DNA of 64,000 nucleotides from Acinetobacter venetianus RAG-1 = CIP 110063 (GTDB taxonomy: Bacteria; Pseudomonadota; Gammaproteobacteria; Pseudomonadales; Moraxellaceae). The notes under the pieces were generated by a model. That model was not told where the DNA came from, did not search any database, and saw nothing but the letters and a program-made list of their open reading frames with translations. This document shows, one piece after another, positions 52,626-63,164 of the stretch. Location of the stretch: contig NZ_KB849559.1 in NCBI RefSeq assembly GCF_000368585.1, positions 62,001 to 126,000 of the forward strand, given 5' to 3'. Within the stretch, counting starts at the first letter, position 1; every line of letters begins with the position of its first letter. Both the position numbers and the translations under genes were made by a program.

Positions 52626-53879
52626 CTAATGATCAGACCCTTTGGTGATATCTACTTTAAATAGGTCACTGGTTTTAAACCAACAATAGGTTACAACAGC
52701 TAGGGTCATGCATCCGCCAAAAATGGTTGCAGTTATGGTTCCCATATATTTAGCTGCTAAACCAGACTCAAAAGCACCGAGTTCATTGCTTGAGGAAACG
52801 AACATGCCATTGACTGCAGCGACACGACCTCGCATATTCTCCGGAGGGAAAATTTGTAAAACAGTTTGACGAACTACAACAGAAACACTATCACACGCAC
52901 CAGTCATAGCAAGTGCAAAAAGTGATAGCCACATGTTATTTGAGAATGCAAATAAGATCGTAAAAATACCAAAACCAGCAACGGCTAAAAGCATATTACG
53001 CCATGCGTGATGCATCGGTGGAAATTTGGTAAGCACGATCATGGTAATCAGTGCACCAATTGATGGTGCAGCTCTGAGATAGCCTAAACCTTCAGGACCA
53101 ACTTTTAAAATTTCTTCAGCAAAAATAGGTAGCAGGGCAATCACTCCACCAAATAGAACTGAAATCAGATCTAAAGAAATGGCCCATAAAACAATTTTAG
53201 TTTTCCAAATAAAACGGAATCCATCAGTCAGACTTTGTAAGACATTTTCAGTTTCCATTTTTGGAAAACTGCGTTTTTGTAATCGCGTAATTAAGACAAA
53301 GCAAGTTGCGAGTAACGCAGTAACAGCAAACAAGCTTGTTTCTCTTCCCATGAATGCTAACATGAAACCACCGAGCATGGGGCCGATGATCACACCACTC
53401 TGCCAACCAATCGTGGTCCATGTTGCACCATTGGCATAGAGTTCACGGGGAATTAAAAATGGTTTTAAAGACGTTGCTGAAGGATTGTAGAACCCTCGAA
53501 TTGTTCCGAGTGCAAAAATAACAGCGTAAATTCCCCAAGACAGCGCGGTTATGCCTATTTTCTCTAAACCATGTAAATGGAATAAACTCCAGAGAATCAA
53601 GGGGAGTGGAATCGCAAAGAACAAACAGATTTTCATAATTGTTTGTTTATTTAGCTTATCTGCGAAATAACCGCCCCATAATGAAAGTGCGATAAAAGGA
53701 ATAGCTTCAGCCAGACCAATAAAACCGAGCGTTAACGGGTCTCGCGTAATCTGATAGAGAGAGTATGCAACGATAATTTCTTGAATCAAAATAGCCAGTG
53801 TGAGGCAAAATTGATTGAGGGTAACAATCGAAAAATCGCGATAACGTAATGCTGCGAATGCATCATTCTGTATAGACAT
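52626..53879 (-). CDS. MFS transporter (EntS-like MFS_3 group)
   Basis: An inner-membrane protein of 417 residues with about twelve hydrophobic segments. It begins AFAALRYRDFSIVTLNQF, the start typical of the MFS_3/EntS branch, and has LWGGYFADKLNKQTIMKI as the 2-3 loop motif. The stretch VRQTVLQIFPPENMRGRVAAVNGMF (part) near residue 345 is also characteristic of this group. EntS exports enterobactin in E. coli, but nothing around this gene points to a siderophore, so the substrate is open. The gene interrupts the infC-rpmI neighbourhood. Confidence 0.87.
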   Translation of the reverse strand: MSIQNDAFAALRYRDFSIVTLNQFCLTLAILIQEIIVAYSLYQITRDPLTLGFIGLAEAIPFIALSLWGGYFADKLNKQTIMKICLFFAIPLPLILWSLFHLHGLEKIGITALSWGIYAVIFALGTIRGFYNPSATSLKPFLIPRELYANGATWTTIGWQSGVIIGPMLGGFMLAFMGRETSLFAVTALLATCFVLITRLQKRSFPKMETENVLQSLTDGFRFIWKTKIVLWAISLDLISVLFGGVIALLPIFAEEILKVGPEGLGYLRAAPSIGALITMIVLTKFPPMHHAWRNMLLAVAGFGIFTILFAFSNNMWLSLFALAMTGACDSVSVVVRQTVLQIFPPENMRGRVAAVNGMFVSSSNELGAFESGLAAKYMGTITATIFGGCMTLAVVTYCWFKTSDLFKVDITKGSDH

Positions 53880-54115
53880 ATTTGTGAGGATTCAATATTT
53901 TTCACATATTATAGGGAGTAATTTTCTATAGTTTTCTCATATTTTGAGAATTAGTTATGGGAAATAACGTTTGGCAAAAATAAATGCTTTGTTGTCAAAA
54001 AATGAGCATTTTACTTTTGTTTTATTCATAGATGCTATATGATACTGCCTTCCTTACCTGCAGGTCGATTTGTAATAGTGCAAACGTGCCGAACAGGTGC
54101 TCAAAAGAGGTTACT

Positions 54116-54310
54116 ATGGCTAAGTTAAAAACTCGCCGTGGTGCAGCTAAACGCTTTAAAGCGACTGCAAACGGTTTCAAGCGCAAACAAGCATTCAAGC
54201 GCCACATTTTGACCAAAAAATCTGCTAAGCGTATCCGTCAATTGCGCGGTTGTGTAATGGTTCACGTAAGTGACGTTGCATCAGTTCGTGCTATGTGCCC
54301 ATACATCTAA
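54116..54310 (+). CDS. rpmI: 50S ribosomal protein bL35
   Basis: A 64-residue ribosomal protein, very basic: it begins [20 protein letters not shown] and contains [17 protein letters not shown]. The start at 54116 follows AGAGG; an upstream in-frame TTG/ATG is not needed. It is transcribed with rplT, 11 bases downstream. Unlike E. coli, infC is not adjacent but 3.2 kb away. The leader has ACCTG (54056-54060) and CAGGT copies at 54061 and 54094 that could form alternative pairings, a possible site for L20 feedback. Confidence 0.97.
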   Translation: MAKLKTRRGAAKRFKATANGFKRKQAFKRHILTKKSAKRIRQLRGCVMVHVSDVASVRAMCPYI

Positions 54311-54321
54311 GGAGATTATAA

Positions 54322-54681
54322 ATGGCTCGTGTAAAACGTGGTGTACAGGCTCATCGCCGTCACAAAAAAATTCTTGCTCGCGCTAAAGGTTACTATGGTG
54401 CTCGTTCACGCGTTTACCGCGTAGCGTTCCAAGCGGTAATCAAAGCTGGTCAATATGCTTACCGTGACCGCCGTCAAAAGAAACGTCAATTCCGTGCTTT
54501 ATGGATTGCGCGTATCAATGCTGGTGCTCGTCAAAACGGTTTGTCATACAGCCGTATGATCGATGGCTTGAAAAAAGCTCAAGTGATCATCGACCGTCGC
54601 GTATTAGCTGACATCGCTATGCATGATGCAGTAGCATTTGCCGCTTTAGCTGAAAAAGCTAAAGGCGCATTAGCTGCATAA
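54322..54681 (+). CDS. rplT: 50S ribosomal protein bL20
   Basis: A 119-residue basic protein needed early in 50S assembly; in other bacteria it also represses its own operon by binding the leader RNA. The N-terminus [30 protein letters not shown] (part) and [13 protein letters not shown] C-terminal region ([19 protein letters not shown]) are typical. AAGGAG precedes the ATG. It ends the two-gene operon at a terminator. Confidence 0.97.
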   Translation: MARVKRGVQAHRRHKKILARAKGYYGARSRVYRVAFQAVIKAGQYAYRDRRQKKRQFRALWIARINAGARQNGLSYSRMIDGLKKAQVIIDRRVLADIAMHDAVAFAALAEKAKGALAA

Positions 54682-54699
54682 GCTTAGAGATTCAAAAGA

Positions 54700-54724
54700 A
54701 GGCCGCTTTTAGCGGTCTTTTTTA
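54700..54724 (+). terminator. Rho-independent terminator of rplT
   Basis: 8-bp stem (54700-54707 with 54711-54718, one G-U pair) followed by a run of T. Confidence 0.88.
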
Positions 54725-54772
54725 TTTTAAAGTATTTAATTTTTAATAATAGATAATAATTTGAGATCAACA

Positions 54773-55327
54773 ATGAAAGATGACCGTTTCTTAAATGATT
54801 TAATTCATTACATCCAACAAGGACAAAAGTTTAAATATTTATATTTTTGGGGACATACACCCAAACAAGCTGATCTTGTTGATAAAAGTTGTTTGAGCCA
54901 GTGGTATCCATCAACATTTAAATTGGATGGCATTCAATATCTCACGGCTGAGCATTATATGATGGCGCAAAAAGCAAAATTATTTAATGATGAACTGGTT
55001 TTTGCACAAATTTTGCAAGTTAAACATCCAAATGAGGCTAAACAACTGGGACGAAAAGTGCAGTATTATGATGATCAGATCTGGAAAGAAAAGCGTTTTG
55101 ATATTGTTGTACAAGCAAACCTTGCTAAATTTTCTCAAAATTCAGCGCTAAGGGATTTTTTGGTAAATACACAGGATCGCGTTTTAGTTGAAGCATCGCC
55201 AGTTGATAAGATTTGGGGTGTAGGAATGGCTCAGGAACATGAACATATTCAGGATCCGTCTCAATGGTTAGGTTTAAATCTATTAGGTTTCGCCTTAATG
55301 CATGTTCGAGAACAACTCATAGATTAG
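54773..55327 (+). CDS. NADAR family protein (YbiA-like)
   Basis: A 184-residue protein of the NADAR family, whose YbiA member cleaves the N-glycosidic bond of riboflavin-pathway intermediates; others remove ADP-ribose from DNA bases. Motifs visible: FWGHTPKQAD, LSQWYPSTFKLDGIQYLTAEHYMMAQKA with the family E-Y-M segment, and the C-terminal DKIWGVGMAQE (the W-G-x-G motif). The start at 54773 (MKDDRFLND) is preferred over an upstream TTG. The gene lies in a small accessory block between rplT and pheS. Confidence 0.9.
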   Translation: MKDDRFLNDLIHYIQQGQKFKYLYFWGHTPKQADLVDKSCLSQWYPSTFKLDGIQYLTAEHYMMAQKAKLFNDELVFAQILQVKHPNEAKQLGRKVQYYDDQIWKEKRFDIVVQANLAKFSQNSALRDFLVNTQDRVLVEASPVDKIWGVGMAQEHEHIQDPSQWLGLNLLGFALMHVREQLID

Positions 55328-55393
55328 AAACTTCAAAAGAGTATTGTGGACTGACTCAATCGGTTCAAAAGTATTGATATCGAGGAAATCGTA

Positions 55394-55897
55394 TTGCTGC
55401 AGTTGAATAATGGTGAAATACGCTTAGCCACTTTAAATGATTTGCCTCAAATTGCCGAAGTGCATGTTGCATGCTGGAAGGAGACATATACAAATATCAT
55501 TAAACAGGAGATATTGGATCAACTTGATGTTCAAGAAAAACTCTTGTTATGGCGAGAAATTTATATAAGTGTCGAGCATCAATTGTTGGTTTATGTGGAA
55601 AATGATCAAGTACTTGGCTTTTTGGATGGTTATTTAAATCCTAATAATGATGTTGCTGAAATTCGAGCTTTCTATTTGTTTGCAAGAACTCAAAATCAGG
55701 GTATTGGTCGTCAAATGTTTAAACAGTTTTATAGCCACGCGCTCAGTCAAAGTTATGCCTTCATTCGACTAGAAGTGTTTAATAAAAATCCAAGTCGCTT
55801 CTTCTATGAAAAAATGGGCGCTAAGTTAATAGGTGAAGCCGAACTGCCAGAGTTCGGCGAGGGCATAACAGAGTTACTTTATCAGTGGGAACTTTAA
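55394..55897 (+). CDS. GNAT family N-acetyltransferase
   Basis: A 167-residue GNAT protein that would transfer an acetyl group from acetyl-CoA to an unknown amine. The N-terminus has IRLATLNDLPQIAEVHVACWKETY, and the acetyl-CoA loop is RTQNQGIGRQMFKQFY (R/Q-x-x-G-x-G/A). The final strand FYEKMGAKLIGEAELPEFG is the usual C-terminal GNAT element. The start is a TTG at 55394 with GAGGAA upstream. It follows the NADAR gene by 66 bases on the same strand. No neighbour indicates the substrate. Confidence 0.87.
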   Translation: MLQLNNGEIRLATLNDLPQIAEVHVACWKETYTNIIKQEILDQLDVQEKLLLWREIYISVEHQLLVYVENDQVLGFLDGYLNPNNDVAEIRAFYLFARTQNQGIGRQMFKQFYSHALSQSYAFIRLEVFNKNPSRFFYEKMGAKLIGEAELPEFGEGITELLYQWEL

Positions 55898-55919
55898 TAC
55901 TGTATAAAAATGATGGATT

Positions 55920-56927
55920 TTATAGTCCAAAATAATAAGCTGCGATACATATAATAACTGTGATAACAATGAGTTTAATCACACTAGACGTGCTGACTTT
56001 ATGATGTTGCGCTTGATTGAAATGTTGTGATGTTTCCATCGTTCTATCAATGATTTCTGGCTCAGTGGTCAGCTCGGCAGTTTGATAATGGTTCGCTATT
56101 TTTACAATCAGTTTAGAAAATAAATCATCCGTCTTTTGGGAAAAATTACGTAAATTAATTTGCTCTTCAGGGCTAATCAGTTCACCAGCTTCATTATAAG
56201 GATGCTGTCTTTGTTGTTCTAAATACTCGGTCAATGCTTCGCAACGATGTAGCAAACGATGGGCGCAATCAGCTGGATAATCTGTTGGAATAATTGCAAG
56301 TTGATGACTTGAAATACTGCTATGGTCAACTTCATAACCATAAAATGGGAAGTCTTGTTGTGCTGGTTCTGAGAAGTATTGAGCGTATTTGCTGTCAAAG
56401 AGTTCTCGCTCCAAGTACTTTGTTACATCATTCCAATTTAGCTTTTGTAGATCAATATCAACTTTTTTTGCAAGTTTATCATTTAGGGTATAGCCCCAAA
56501 AAATCTCTTGTCTTAAAGGGTTTCTTTGAGAAGTTGGCGCTTCAAAATCATTATCACTGTTATACCATTCTGCGAGTTCATGCCCACAGATCCAAGCTGT
56601 CTTTTTATTGGCTTGGTGGCTTACGATAAAGTGAGCAAAAGGGAGTAGTTCAACATTGGCATTTGGGTTTTGTTCATCATTTAGCAAGTTCGATAAATGT
56701 AGGCTTAACTTCTTTACACCTTGTTTTTTTAGGCCTTCAAGCCAAATTTGGAAATGTTGTGCCAGTAAATGTTGCGATATCAAGTCACGAAAGTTGAAAC
56801 TGTGTTGCTCGAAGATTGGATGTTCAATCCAACGGCTGAAATTGAGATCTCCAGATAGAAACTCATTACCGTATGTGACAAGTGTGAGCTGTTGCTTCCA
56901 AATTTGATCAAGTGCCATCTTGGTCAT
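55920..56927 (-). CDS. Uncharacterised tail-anchored protein
   Basis: A 335-residue protein with no signal peptide but a single C-terminal membrane segment (VIKLIVITVIICIAAYYFGL), so the bulk is probably cytosolic and anchored by its tail. The soluble part is rich in aromatic and acidic residues and contains FPFYGYEVDHSSISS and YPADCAHRLLHRCEALTEYL. I do not recognise a domain. The start at 56927 may be three codons further in (56918, MALDQ). It is convergent with the GNAT gene and divergent from pheS. Probably Acinetobacter-specific. Confidence 0.7.
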   Translation of the reverse strand: MTKMALDQIWKQQLTLVTYGNEFLSGDLNFSRWIEHPIFEQHSFNFRDLISQHLLAQHFQIWLEGLKKQGVKKLSLHLSNLLNDEQNPNANVELLPFAHFIVSHQANKKTAWICGHELAEWYNSDNDFEAPTSQRNPLRQEIFWGYTLNDKLAKKVDIDLQKLNWNDVTKYLERELFDSKYAQYFSEPAQQDFPFYGYEVDHSSISSHQLAIIPTDYPADCAHRLLHRCEALTEYLEQQRQHPYNEAGELISPEEQINLRNFSQKTDDLFSKLIVKIANHYQTAELTTEPEIIDRTMETSQHFNQAQHHKVSTSSVIKLIVITVIICIAAYYFGL

Positions 56928-57106
56928 TTCTCATTGACGATATCGTTATCTTATACATTTTATTAAATTATTGGCTAGCGTTAACGACAAATAACTGTAT
57001 CTATTTCATATTATTATTGTTTCATCCATAAAGTAAAACCTATTAAGACTCCAATTTTAACCACGGTTTAGCTTCATAAAACAGGTAAAAAGCTGATAAA
57101 CTATAG

Positions 57107-58129
<1,023 letters not shown>

Positions 58130-58161
58130 TAGTTTTTCAGGATTAAATAAGGTTTATACAG

Positions 58162-60543
58162 ATGAAAATTAGTGAAAATTGGTTACGCACTTGGGTAAAT
58201 CCAGCGATTGATAGTGAAGCACTTTCTGATCAGTTGACTATGCTTGGTTTAGAGGTGGATGAACTCGCACCAGTTGCGAAGCCATTCACAGGTGTGGTGA
58301 TTGGTGAAGTTCTCACGGTTGAACAGCATCCAGATGCTGATCGCTTACGTGTAACGACAGTAAATATTGGTTCAGGTGAGCCTTTACAAATTGTATGTGG
58401 TGCTCCAAATGTTCATGTTGGAATGAAAGCGCCTGTTGCAACAATAGGTGCGGTGTTACCGGGTGATTTTAAAATTAAAAAAGGAAAATTGCGTGGTGTA
58501 GAATCACAAGGGATGCTGTGTGGTGCTTCTGAGATTGATTTAGAAGACAAAATTGATGGTTTGTTGGAATTACCTGCTGATGCACCAGTGGGCGTGAATA
58601 TTCGTGAATATTTGAAACTTGATGACAATGTGATTGATATCAGTATCACGCCAAACCGTGGTGACTGTTTTAGTATTCGTGGTATTGCGCGTGAAATTGC
58701 TGTCATTAACCAATTACAAGTCAATGAACCTCAAATTCAATCAATTGCAGCAACCATTAGCGATGAGAAAACCGTAACGATTAGCACAGAAGGCACACCT
58801 CGTTATTTAGGTCGTATCATTAAAAAAGTAAATGTTAAAGCAGCTACTCCTGAGTGGATGGAACAAGCGTTAACGCGTTCAGGGATCCGTAGCCATAGTA
58901 TTTTGGTTGATATCACTAACTATGTCTTACTTGAACTAGGTCAACCGATGCATGCCTTTGACTTAGCTAAAATTGAAGGTCCAATTCAAGTCCGTCAAGC
59001 GCAACCACAAGAAAAATTAACATTGTTGAATGATCAAGACGTTGAATTGCAAGATGACATCATGGTCATTGCTGATGATCAGAAAGCTTTGGCAATCGCA
59101 GGGATTATGGGGGGATTAGCTTCGTCGGTCACTGATGATACGCAAGATATTTTTCTTGAAAGTGCTTTTTTTGCGCCATTAGCAATTGCTGGTCGTGCAC
59201 GTCGTTTTGGCTTGCATACTGACTCATCACAGCGTTATGAACGTGGTGTTGATTTTGAATTACCTATGATCGCGATGCATCGTGCATCTGAACTTATTCA
59301 AGCTTTCGCTGGTGGTGAATTTGCACCAATTACAGTGGCGGAACAAACAGATTTATTGCCAAAACGTGAAGCGATTAAGCTGCAACAAGCACAAGTTGAT
59401 CAATTGCTTGGCTATCAAGTTGCGGGTGATTTTATTGCTGATGCACTGACTCGTTTGGGTTGTGTGGTTGAAACGATTGCGCAAGGTGAGTGGAGTGTTG
59501 TACCACCATCACATCGTTATGATATGGCAATCTATCAAGACCTCATCGAAGAAGTTGCTCGTATTGATGGTTACGATAATATTCAGATCAGTTTGCCAAA
59601 AATTGACGTGAAATTAGAGACGTACCAAGATCGTTTTGAAACGGCTCAGCTACGTCAAACTGTTGCAACATTGGGTTATCAAGAAGCAATTAGTTTTAGT
59701 TTTGCTGATGCTAAACTTGAAAAACAACTTAATCCAAATGTACAGCCTTTGATGCTTGCTAATCCAATTTCAAGTGATTTGGCGGCAATGCGTAGTACTT
59801 TATTATCAAGCTTAATTCCTTGTGTGCAATACAACTTAAACCGTCAACAGCAGCGTGTGCGTTTCTTCGAGTTAGGTTTACGTTTTGATTACCAAGATGC
59901 AAAAGATATTCATGATCTTAAGCAAATCCAAACTTTAGCACTAATCGCTGTTGGCTCTTTAGTACCTGAGTCATGGCATACAAAGCCACAAGCAATGGAT
60001 TTCTTCGATTTTAAAGGAGAAATTGAGGAAGTTTTGGCAGCAGGTCGTATCAACGTTGAGTACGCACGTAGTGAGCGAGCTTGGTTACATCCAGGACAAT
60101 CTGCTGAAATTTTGCTTGATGGAAAGTCAATTGGCTATTTAGGGCGATTACACCCATCTTTAGAAAATGCACTCGATTTGGGCATTACTTGGGTTGCAGA
60201 GCTTGACCAACAGGCTGTTTTGCAATCTTATGTATCTAATTTTACAGAATTATCACGTTTTCCATCGGTTAGACGTGATATTGCGCTTTTAATCTCTGAT
60301 AAGATTGAGGTAAGAGATATTCAGCGGTTAATTAAGCAAACTGGTGGAGAGTTATTAGACTCAACATGGTTGTTTGATGTGTATACGGGGCAAGGGGTTG
60401 AACAAGGTAAGCGCTCTTTGGCATTTGCATTGTTATGGCAACATCCAACTCGTACGCTTGAAGATGCTGAAATTAAATCTGGTATGGATAACATTATTCA
60501 AGTGTTGGAAAACACTTACCAAGCGACATTGAGGGCCTCATGA
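58162..60543 (+). CDS. pheT: Phenylalanine--tRNA ligase beta subunit
   Basis: PheT is the large subunit with editing and tRNA-binding roles. The 793-residue protein has an N-terminal tRBD/EMAP-like domain (about 40-150: [20 protein letters not shown]), the B3/B4 editing domain ([20 protein letters not shown]), the B5 domain, the catalytic-like core and the C-terminal ferredoxin-fold anticodon-binding domain ([14 protein letters not shown]). The start follows AAATAAGG. It overlaps ihfA by four bases, a common arrangement in gammaproteobacteria. Confidence 0.97.
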   Translation: MKISENWLRTWVNPAIDSEALSDQLTMLGLEVDELAPVAKPFTGVVIGEVLTVEQHPDADRLRVTTVNIGSGEPLQIVCGAPNVHVGMKAPVATIGAVLPGDFKIKKGKLRGVESQGMLCGASEIDLEDKIDGLLELPADAPVGVNIREYLKLDDNVIDISITPNRGDCFSIRGIAREIAVINQLQVNEPQIQSIAATISDEKTVTISTEGTPRYLGRIIKKVNVKAATPEWMEQALTRSGIRSHSILVDITNYVLLELGQPMHAFDLAKIEGPIQVRQAQPQEKLTLLNDQDVELQDDIMVIADDQKALAIAGIMGGLASSVTDDTQDIFLESAFFAPLAIAGRARRFGLHTDSSQRYERGVDFELPMIAMHRASELIQAFAGGEFAPITVAEQTDLLPKREAIKLQQAQVDQLLGYQVAGDFIADALTRLGCVVETIAQGEWSVVPPSHRYDMAIYQDLIEEVARIDGYDNIQISLPKIDVKLETYQDRFETAQLRQTVATLGYQEAISFSFADAKLEKQLNPNVQPLMLANPISSDLAAMRSTLLSSLIPCVQYNLNRQQQRVRFFELGLRFDYQDAKDIHDLKQIQTLALIAVGSLVPESWHTKPQAMDFFDFKGEIEEVLAAGRINVEYARSERAWLHPGQSAEILLDGKSIGYLGRLHPSLENALDLGITWVAELDQQAVLQSYVSNFTELSRFPSVRRDIALLISDKIEVRDIQRLIKQTGGELLDSTWLFDVYTGQGVEQGKRSLAFALLWQHPTRTLEDAEIKSGMDNIIQVLENTYQATLRAS

Positions 60544-60836
60544 CAGCATTAACAAAAGCAGAGATGGCGGACCATTTGAGTGAGCTTACTAGCTTAAATC
60601 GCCGTGAAGCAAAACAAATGGTCGAGTTATTTTTTGATGAGATCAGCCAAGCATTAATCGCTGGCGAACAAGTCAAACTATCAGGGTTTGGCAATTTTGA
60701 ATTACGTGATAAACGCGAACGTCCTGGACGTAATCCTAAGACTGGTGAGGAGATTCCAATCTCAGCCCGTCGTGTGGTGACATTCAGAGCGGGTCAAAAA
60801 TTTAGACAGCGCGTTGGAAATGAGCAGATCGATTGA
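60540..60836 (+). CDS. ihfA: Integration host factor subunit alpha
   Basis: A 98-residue DNA-bending protein that forms a heterodimer with Ihf[34 protein letters not shown] and the DNA-contacting arm [31 protein letters not shown] (both in part) are typical, with Pro at the tip that kinks DNA. The ATG overlaps the pheT stop by four bases. The terminator stem begins inside the last codons (60823) and contains the stop. Confidence 0.97.
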   Translation: MTALTKAEMADHLSELTSLNRREAKQMVELFFDEISQALIAGEQVKLSGFGNFELRDKRERPGRNPKTGEEIPISARRVVTFRAGQKFRQRVGNEQID

Positions 60837-60848
60837 TCTGCTTTTTTT
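60823..60848 (+). terminator. Terminator overlapping the ihfA stop codon
   Basis: 8-bp stem (60823-60830 with 60835-60842, loop GATT) followed by a T run. The stop codon TGA lies within the 3' arm, so a translating ribosome would melt the stem. Confidence 0.9.
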
Positions 60849-60880
60849 ATTTCTGTTTAAATAATACAAATTCTGAGCAT

Positions 60881-60911
60881 AAAAAAAGAGAACCGAAAGG
60901 TTCTCTTTTTT
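60881..60911. terminator. Bidirectional terminator ihfA / lipoprotein
   Basis: A second hairpin (60881-60893 with 60898-60911, GAAA loop) with A and T tracts, 17 bases from the stop of the lipoprotein gene on the minus strand and usable for both genes. Confidence 0.92.
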
Positions 60912-60927
60912 ATAATCTATAAATAGA

Positions 60928-61179
60928 TTATTGAGCAGCAGACGCTGGAGCAGCTTCAGAAGCAGCAACGTCAGAAGCAGCTTCAGCAACGTCAGAAGCA
61001 GCAGCAGCAACGTCAGAAGCAGCAGCTTCAACAGCATCAGTAGCTTCAGAAGCAGCAGCTACAGCTTCAGAAGCAGCAGCGTTAGCGTCAGCAGCTGGAG
61101 CTTCTTCTTTCTTAGAGCAACCAACGAAAGCTAAAGTAGTAGCAATAGCAGCAACAACAGCAAATTTTTTGAATAACAT
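60928..61179 (-). CDS. Small Ala-rich lipoprotein
   Basis: An 83-residue predicted lipoprotein: signal sequence MLFKKFAVVAAIATTLAFVGC with lipobox FVGC, then SKKEEAPAAD and a low-complexity Ala/Ser/Glu/Asp segment with repeated ASDVA units in roughly seven-residue steps. The repeats would form an amphipathic helix, like Lpp-type proteins that line the envelope, but there is no terminal lysine for peptidoglycan attachment. Strong promoter and two flanking terminators suggest high expression. Such Ala-rich lipoproteins are common in Acinetobacter and have no confirmed function. The opposite strands read as Leu- and Ser-rich pseudo-ORFs and are not genes. Confidence 0.8.
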   Translation of the reverse strand: MLFKKFAVVAAIATTLAFVGCSKKEEAPAADANAAASEAVAAASEATDAVEAAASDVAAAASDVAEAASDVAASEAAPASAAQ

Positions 61180-61238
61180 GGCATCACTCTCATAAAATTG
61201 TGAGATTAAAAAAAACCTGAGCTAGTCTGTTTGTGCTT

Positions 61239-61267
61239 TTATTATTCCTAAACGCTTTAGGTAACAA
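61239..61267 (-). promoter_or_regulatory. Lipoprotein promoter with palindromic spacer
   Basis: On the minus strand TTGTTA (61267-61262) and TAATAA (61244-61239) with a 17-base spacer. The spacer holds the palindrome CCTAAA-CGC-TTTAGG (61247-61261), a plausible operator between -35 and -10. Confidence 0.6.
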
Positions 61268-61530
61268 CGCAGGGAGCAGCCTAACTGGTCTGGAGCTATC
61301 GTATCAAAGCAAATCATGAATTACTACTGTTCTGTCCAACAAAACGACAAAAATGGACAGAATTTGGCTTTTTTTTGATAGAAAATAACTATAATTATTT
61401 TATTTAATATCGGTTTTAGGCTGTATCTTTCTGATTTTTCTTAAAAAATAATATATAAAACAAAGGATTGATGTTTTTGTGAGAATTTAAATCAAAATGT
61501 AAATATTATGTAATCCTGTCAACCAAATAA

Positions 61531-61557
61531 AAAAAGCTACCATTAAGGTAGCTTTTT
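61531..61557. terminator. Rho-independent terminator of rho
   Basis: 11-bp perfect stem with A/T tracts (61531-61541 with 61547-61557, loop of five) after the rho stop. Confidence 0.9.
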
Positions 61558-61567
61558 AAATAATGAT

Positions 61568-62836
61568 TTAGGTTGATGCTTTTCGTTTCATTTGATCAAA
61601 GAAATCATCATTGGTTTTGGTTTCTTTCATGCGATCTAATAAGAATTCCATCGCTGCAAGCTCATCCATTGGATGTAGTAACTTACGTAAAATCCAAACC
61701 TTACGTAGATTTTCTTCGCCCATAAGGCGTTCTTCACGGCGAGTACCAGATTTCTTGATATTCATTGCTGGGAATACACGTTTTTCAGCAATACGACGAT
61801 CAAGTGTAATCTCTTGGTTACCTGTACCTTTGAATTCTTCGTAGATCACGTCATCCATCTTACTGCCCGTTTCAATAAGAGCAGTAGAAATAATTGTGAG
61901 TGAACCACCTTCTTCAATATTACGTGCAGCACCGAAGAAACGTTTTGGACGTTCCAAAGCATGAGCATCCACACCACCTGTAAGCACCTTGCCTGATGAT
62001 GGGATCACAGTATTGTATGCACGTGCTAAACGGGTAATTGAGTCGAGTAGAATCACAACATCTTTTTTATGTTCAACTAGGCGTTTCGCTTTTTCGATGA
62101 CCATTTCGGCAACTTGAACATGACGAGCAGGTGCTTCATCAAATGTTGATGCAACCACTTCGCCGCGAACGGTACGCTCCATTTCAGTCACTTCTTCAGG
62201 ACGTTCGTCAATTAAAAGTACAATTAAGAAGACTTCTGGGTTATTACGCACAATTGATTGAGCAATTGTTTGCAGCAACATTGTTTTACCCGCTTTCGGT
62301 GGTGCAACAATAATAGAACGTTGACCTTTACCGATTGGTGCGATCAAGTCGACGACACGGGAGGTTAAATCTTCTGTTGTACCGTTACCGAGTTCCATAA
62401 CCAATTGTTCGGTTGGGAATAATGGCGTAAGGTTTTCAAATAGAATTTTATTACGTGAGTTTTCAGGTGTATCGTAGTTAATTTGGTTTACTTTTAATAA
62501 AGCAAAATAACGTTCGCCTTCTTTTGGTGGGCGAATAGTACCTGTAATGGTATCACCAGTACGTAAATTAAAGCGGCGAATTTGTGATGGGCTGACATAA
62601 ATGTCATCAGGGCCTGCTAAATATGAACCAGCCGCAGAGCGTAAGAAACCAAAACCATCAGAAAGGATTTCTAGAACGCCATCACCAAAAATTTCTTCGC
62701 CATTCATTGCATGGCGTTTTAAAATAGCAAAAATAATATCTTGTTTACGGTTACGCGCCATGCCTTCAAGGCCCATAAACTCCGCAATTTTAATGAGTTC
62801 GCCAATGGGTTTTTTCTTGAGTTCAGTTAAGTTCAT
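61568..62836 (-). CDS. rho: Transcription termination factor Rho
   Basis: A hexameric RNA-dependent ATPase that ends transcription. The 422-residue protein (E. coli 419) starts [22 protein letters not shown], the N-terminal helical domain, followed by the RNA-binding cold-shock domain ([29 protein letters not shown] in part), the P-loop [15 protein letters not shown] and the Q-loop/R-loop segments. [13 protein letters not shown] and [20 protein letters not shown] are also characteristic. It has its own promoter (63070-63098), about 230 bases upstream, and ends at a strong terminator. Confidence 0.97.
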   Translation of the reverse strand: MNLTELKKKPIGELIKIAEFMGLEGMARNRKQDIIFAILKRHAMNGEEIFGDGVLEILSDGFGFLRSAAGSYLAGPDDIYVSPSQIRRFNLRTGDTITGTIRPPKEGERYFALLKVNQINYDTPENSRNKILFENLTPLFPTEQLVMELGNGTTEDLTSRVVDLIAPIGKGQRSIIVAPPKAGKTMLLQTIAQSIVRNNPEVFLIVLLIDERPEEVTEMERTVRGEVVASTFDEAPARHVQVAEMVIEKAKRLVEHKKDVVILLDSITRLARAYNTVIPSSGKVLTGGVDAHALERPKRFFGAARNIEEGGSLTIISTALIETGSKMDDVIYEEFKGTGNQEITLDRRIAEKRVFPAMNIKKSGTRREERLMGEENLRKVWILRKLLHPMDELAAMEFLLDRMKETKTNDDFFDQMKRKAST

Positions 62837-63069
62837 AAGTGGTCAGACAGAATGGAATAAGTGGAGGACTATGTTAGGGAAAGAGTAAAAATCGACCGCA
62901 TACATACATGCTGATGTAATTGTATTTACACAACCACAATTCAGTAGTCTGGTTCATTGTTTCAGAGAGAAATGTGAAAACAATTGTTATTGCCGAGCGG
63001 CGATCTTATGTTTTGTGTCTTGTAAGAAGTGCAATGAAGTAGATTCCATTCAAAGCTTCTTGATCCGGT

Positions 63070-63098
63070 AATATAGGTTAAATAAAGAAATTTGTCAA
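63070..63098 (-). promoter_or_regulatory. Sigma-70 promoter of rho
   Basis: On the minus strand a perfect TTGACA (63098-63093) and TATATT (63075-63070) with a 17-base spacer. The predicted start near 63063 gives rho a leader of about 227 bases. A long rho leader is consistent with the known Rho-dependent autogenous attenuation in E. coli. The region 62837-63069 has no gene. Confidence 0.75.
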
Positions 63099-63104
63099 TG
63101 TAAA

Positions 63105-63143
63105 CTCAGAAATACGCCATCAATTGCATAGCGTATTTCTGAG
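63105..63143 (-). terminator. Hairpin after trxA
   Basis: A perfect 13-bp inverted repeat (63105-63117 with 63131-63143) with a 13-base loop between trxA and the rho promoter. The tail in the trxA direction (TTTACATTG) is only weakly T-rich, so it may be a poor terminator or a 3'-end stabiliser. Confidence 0.6.
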
Positions 63144-63164
63144 GGATCGATAACCTAAATTAAA

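Larger units (their letters stand above)
61180..61567. promoter_or_regulatory. Region between lipoprotein gene and rho
   Basis: 388 bases. It contains the lipoprotein promoter (61239-61267, minus strand), a perfect inverted repeat TTCTGTCCA/TGGACAGAA (61330-61338 with 61354-61362) followed on the + strand by a T-rich stretch, an AT-rich middle part, and the terminator of rho (61531-61557). No ORF was supported. Confidence 0.5.

Noticed and set aside
60762..61037. Leucine-rich 91-codon frame opposite ihfA and in another frame of the lipoprotein gene
   Set aside because: The LLLL/KLL composition is the out-of-frame reading of the Ala-rich repeats; no start signal and it crosses two terminators.
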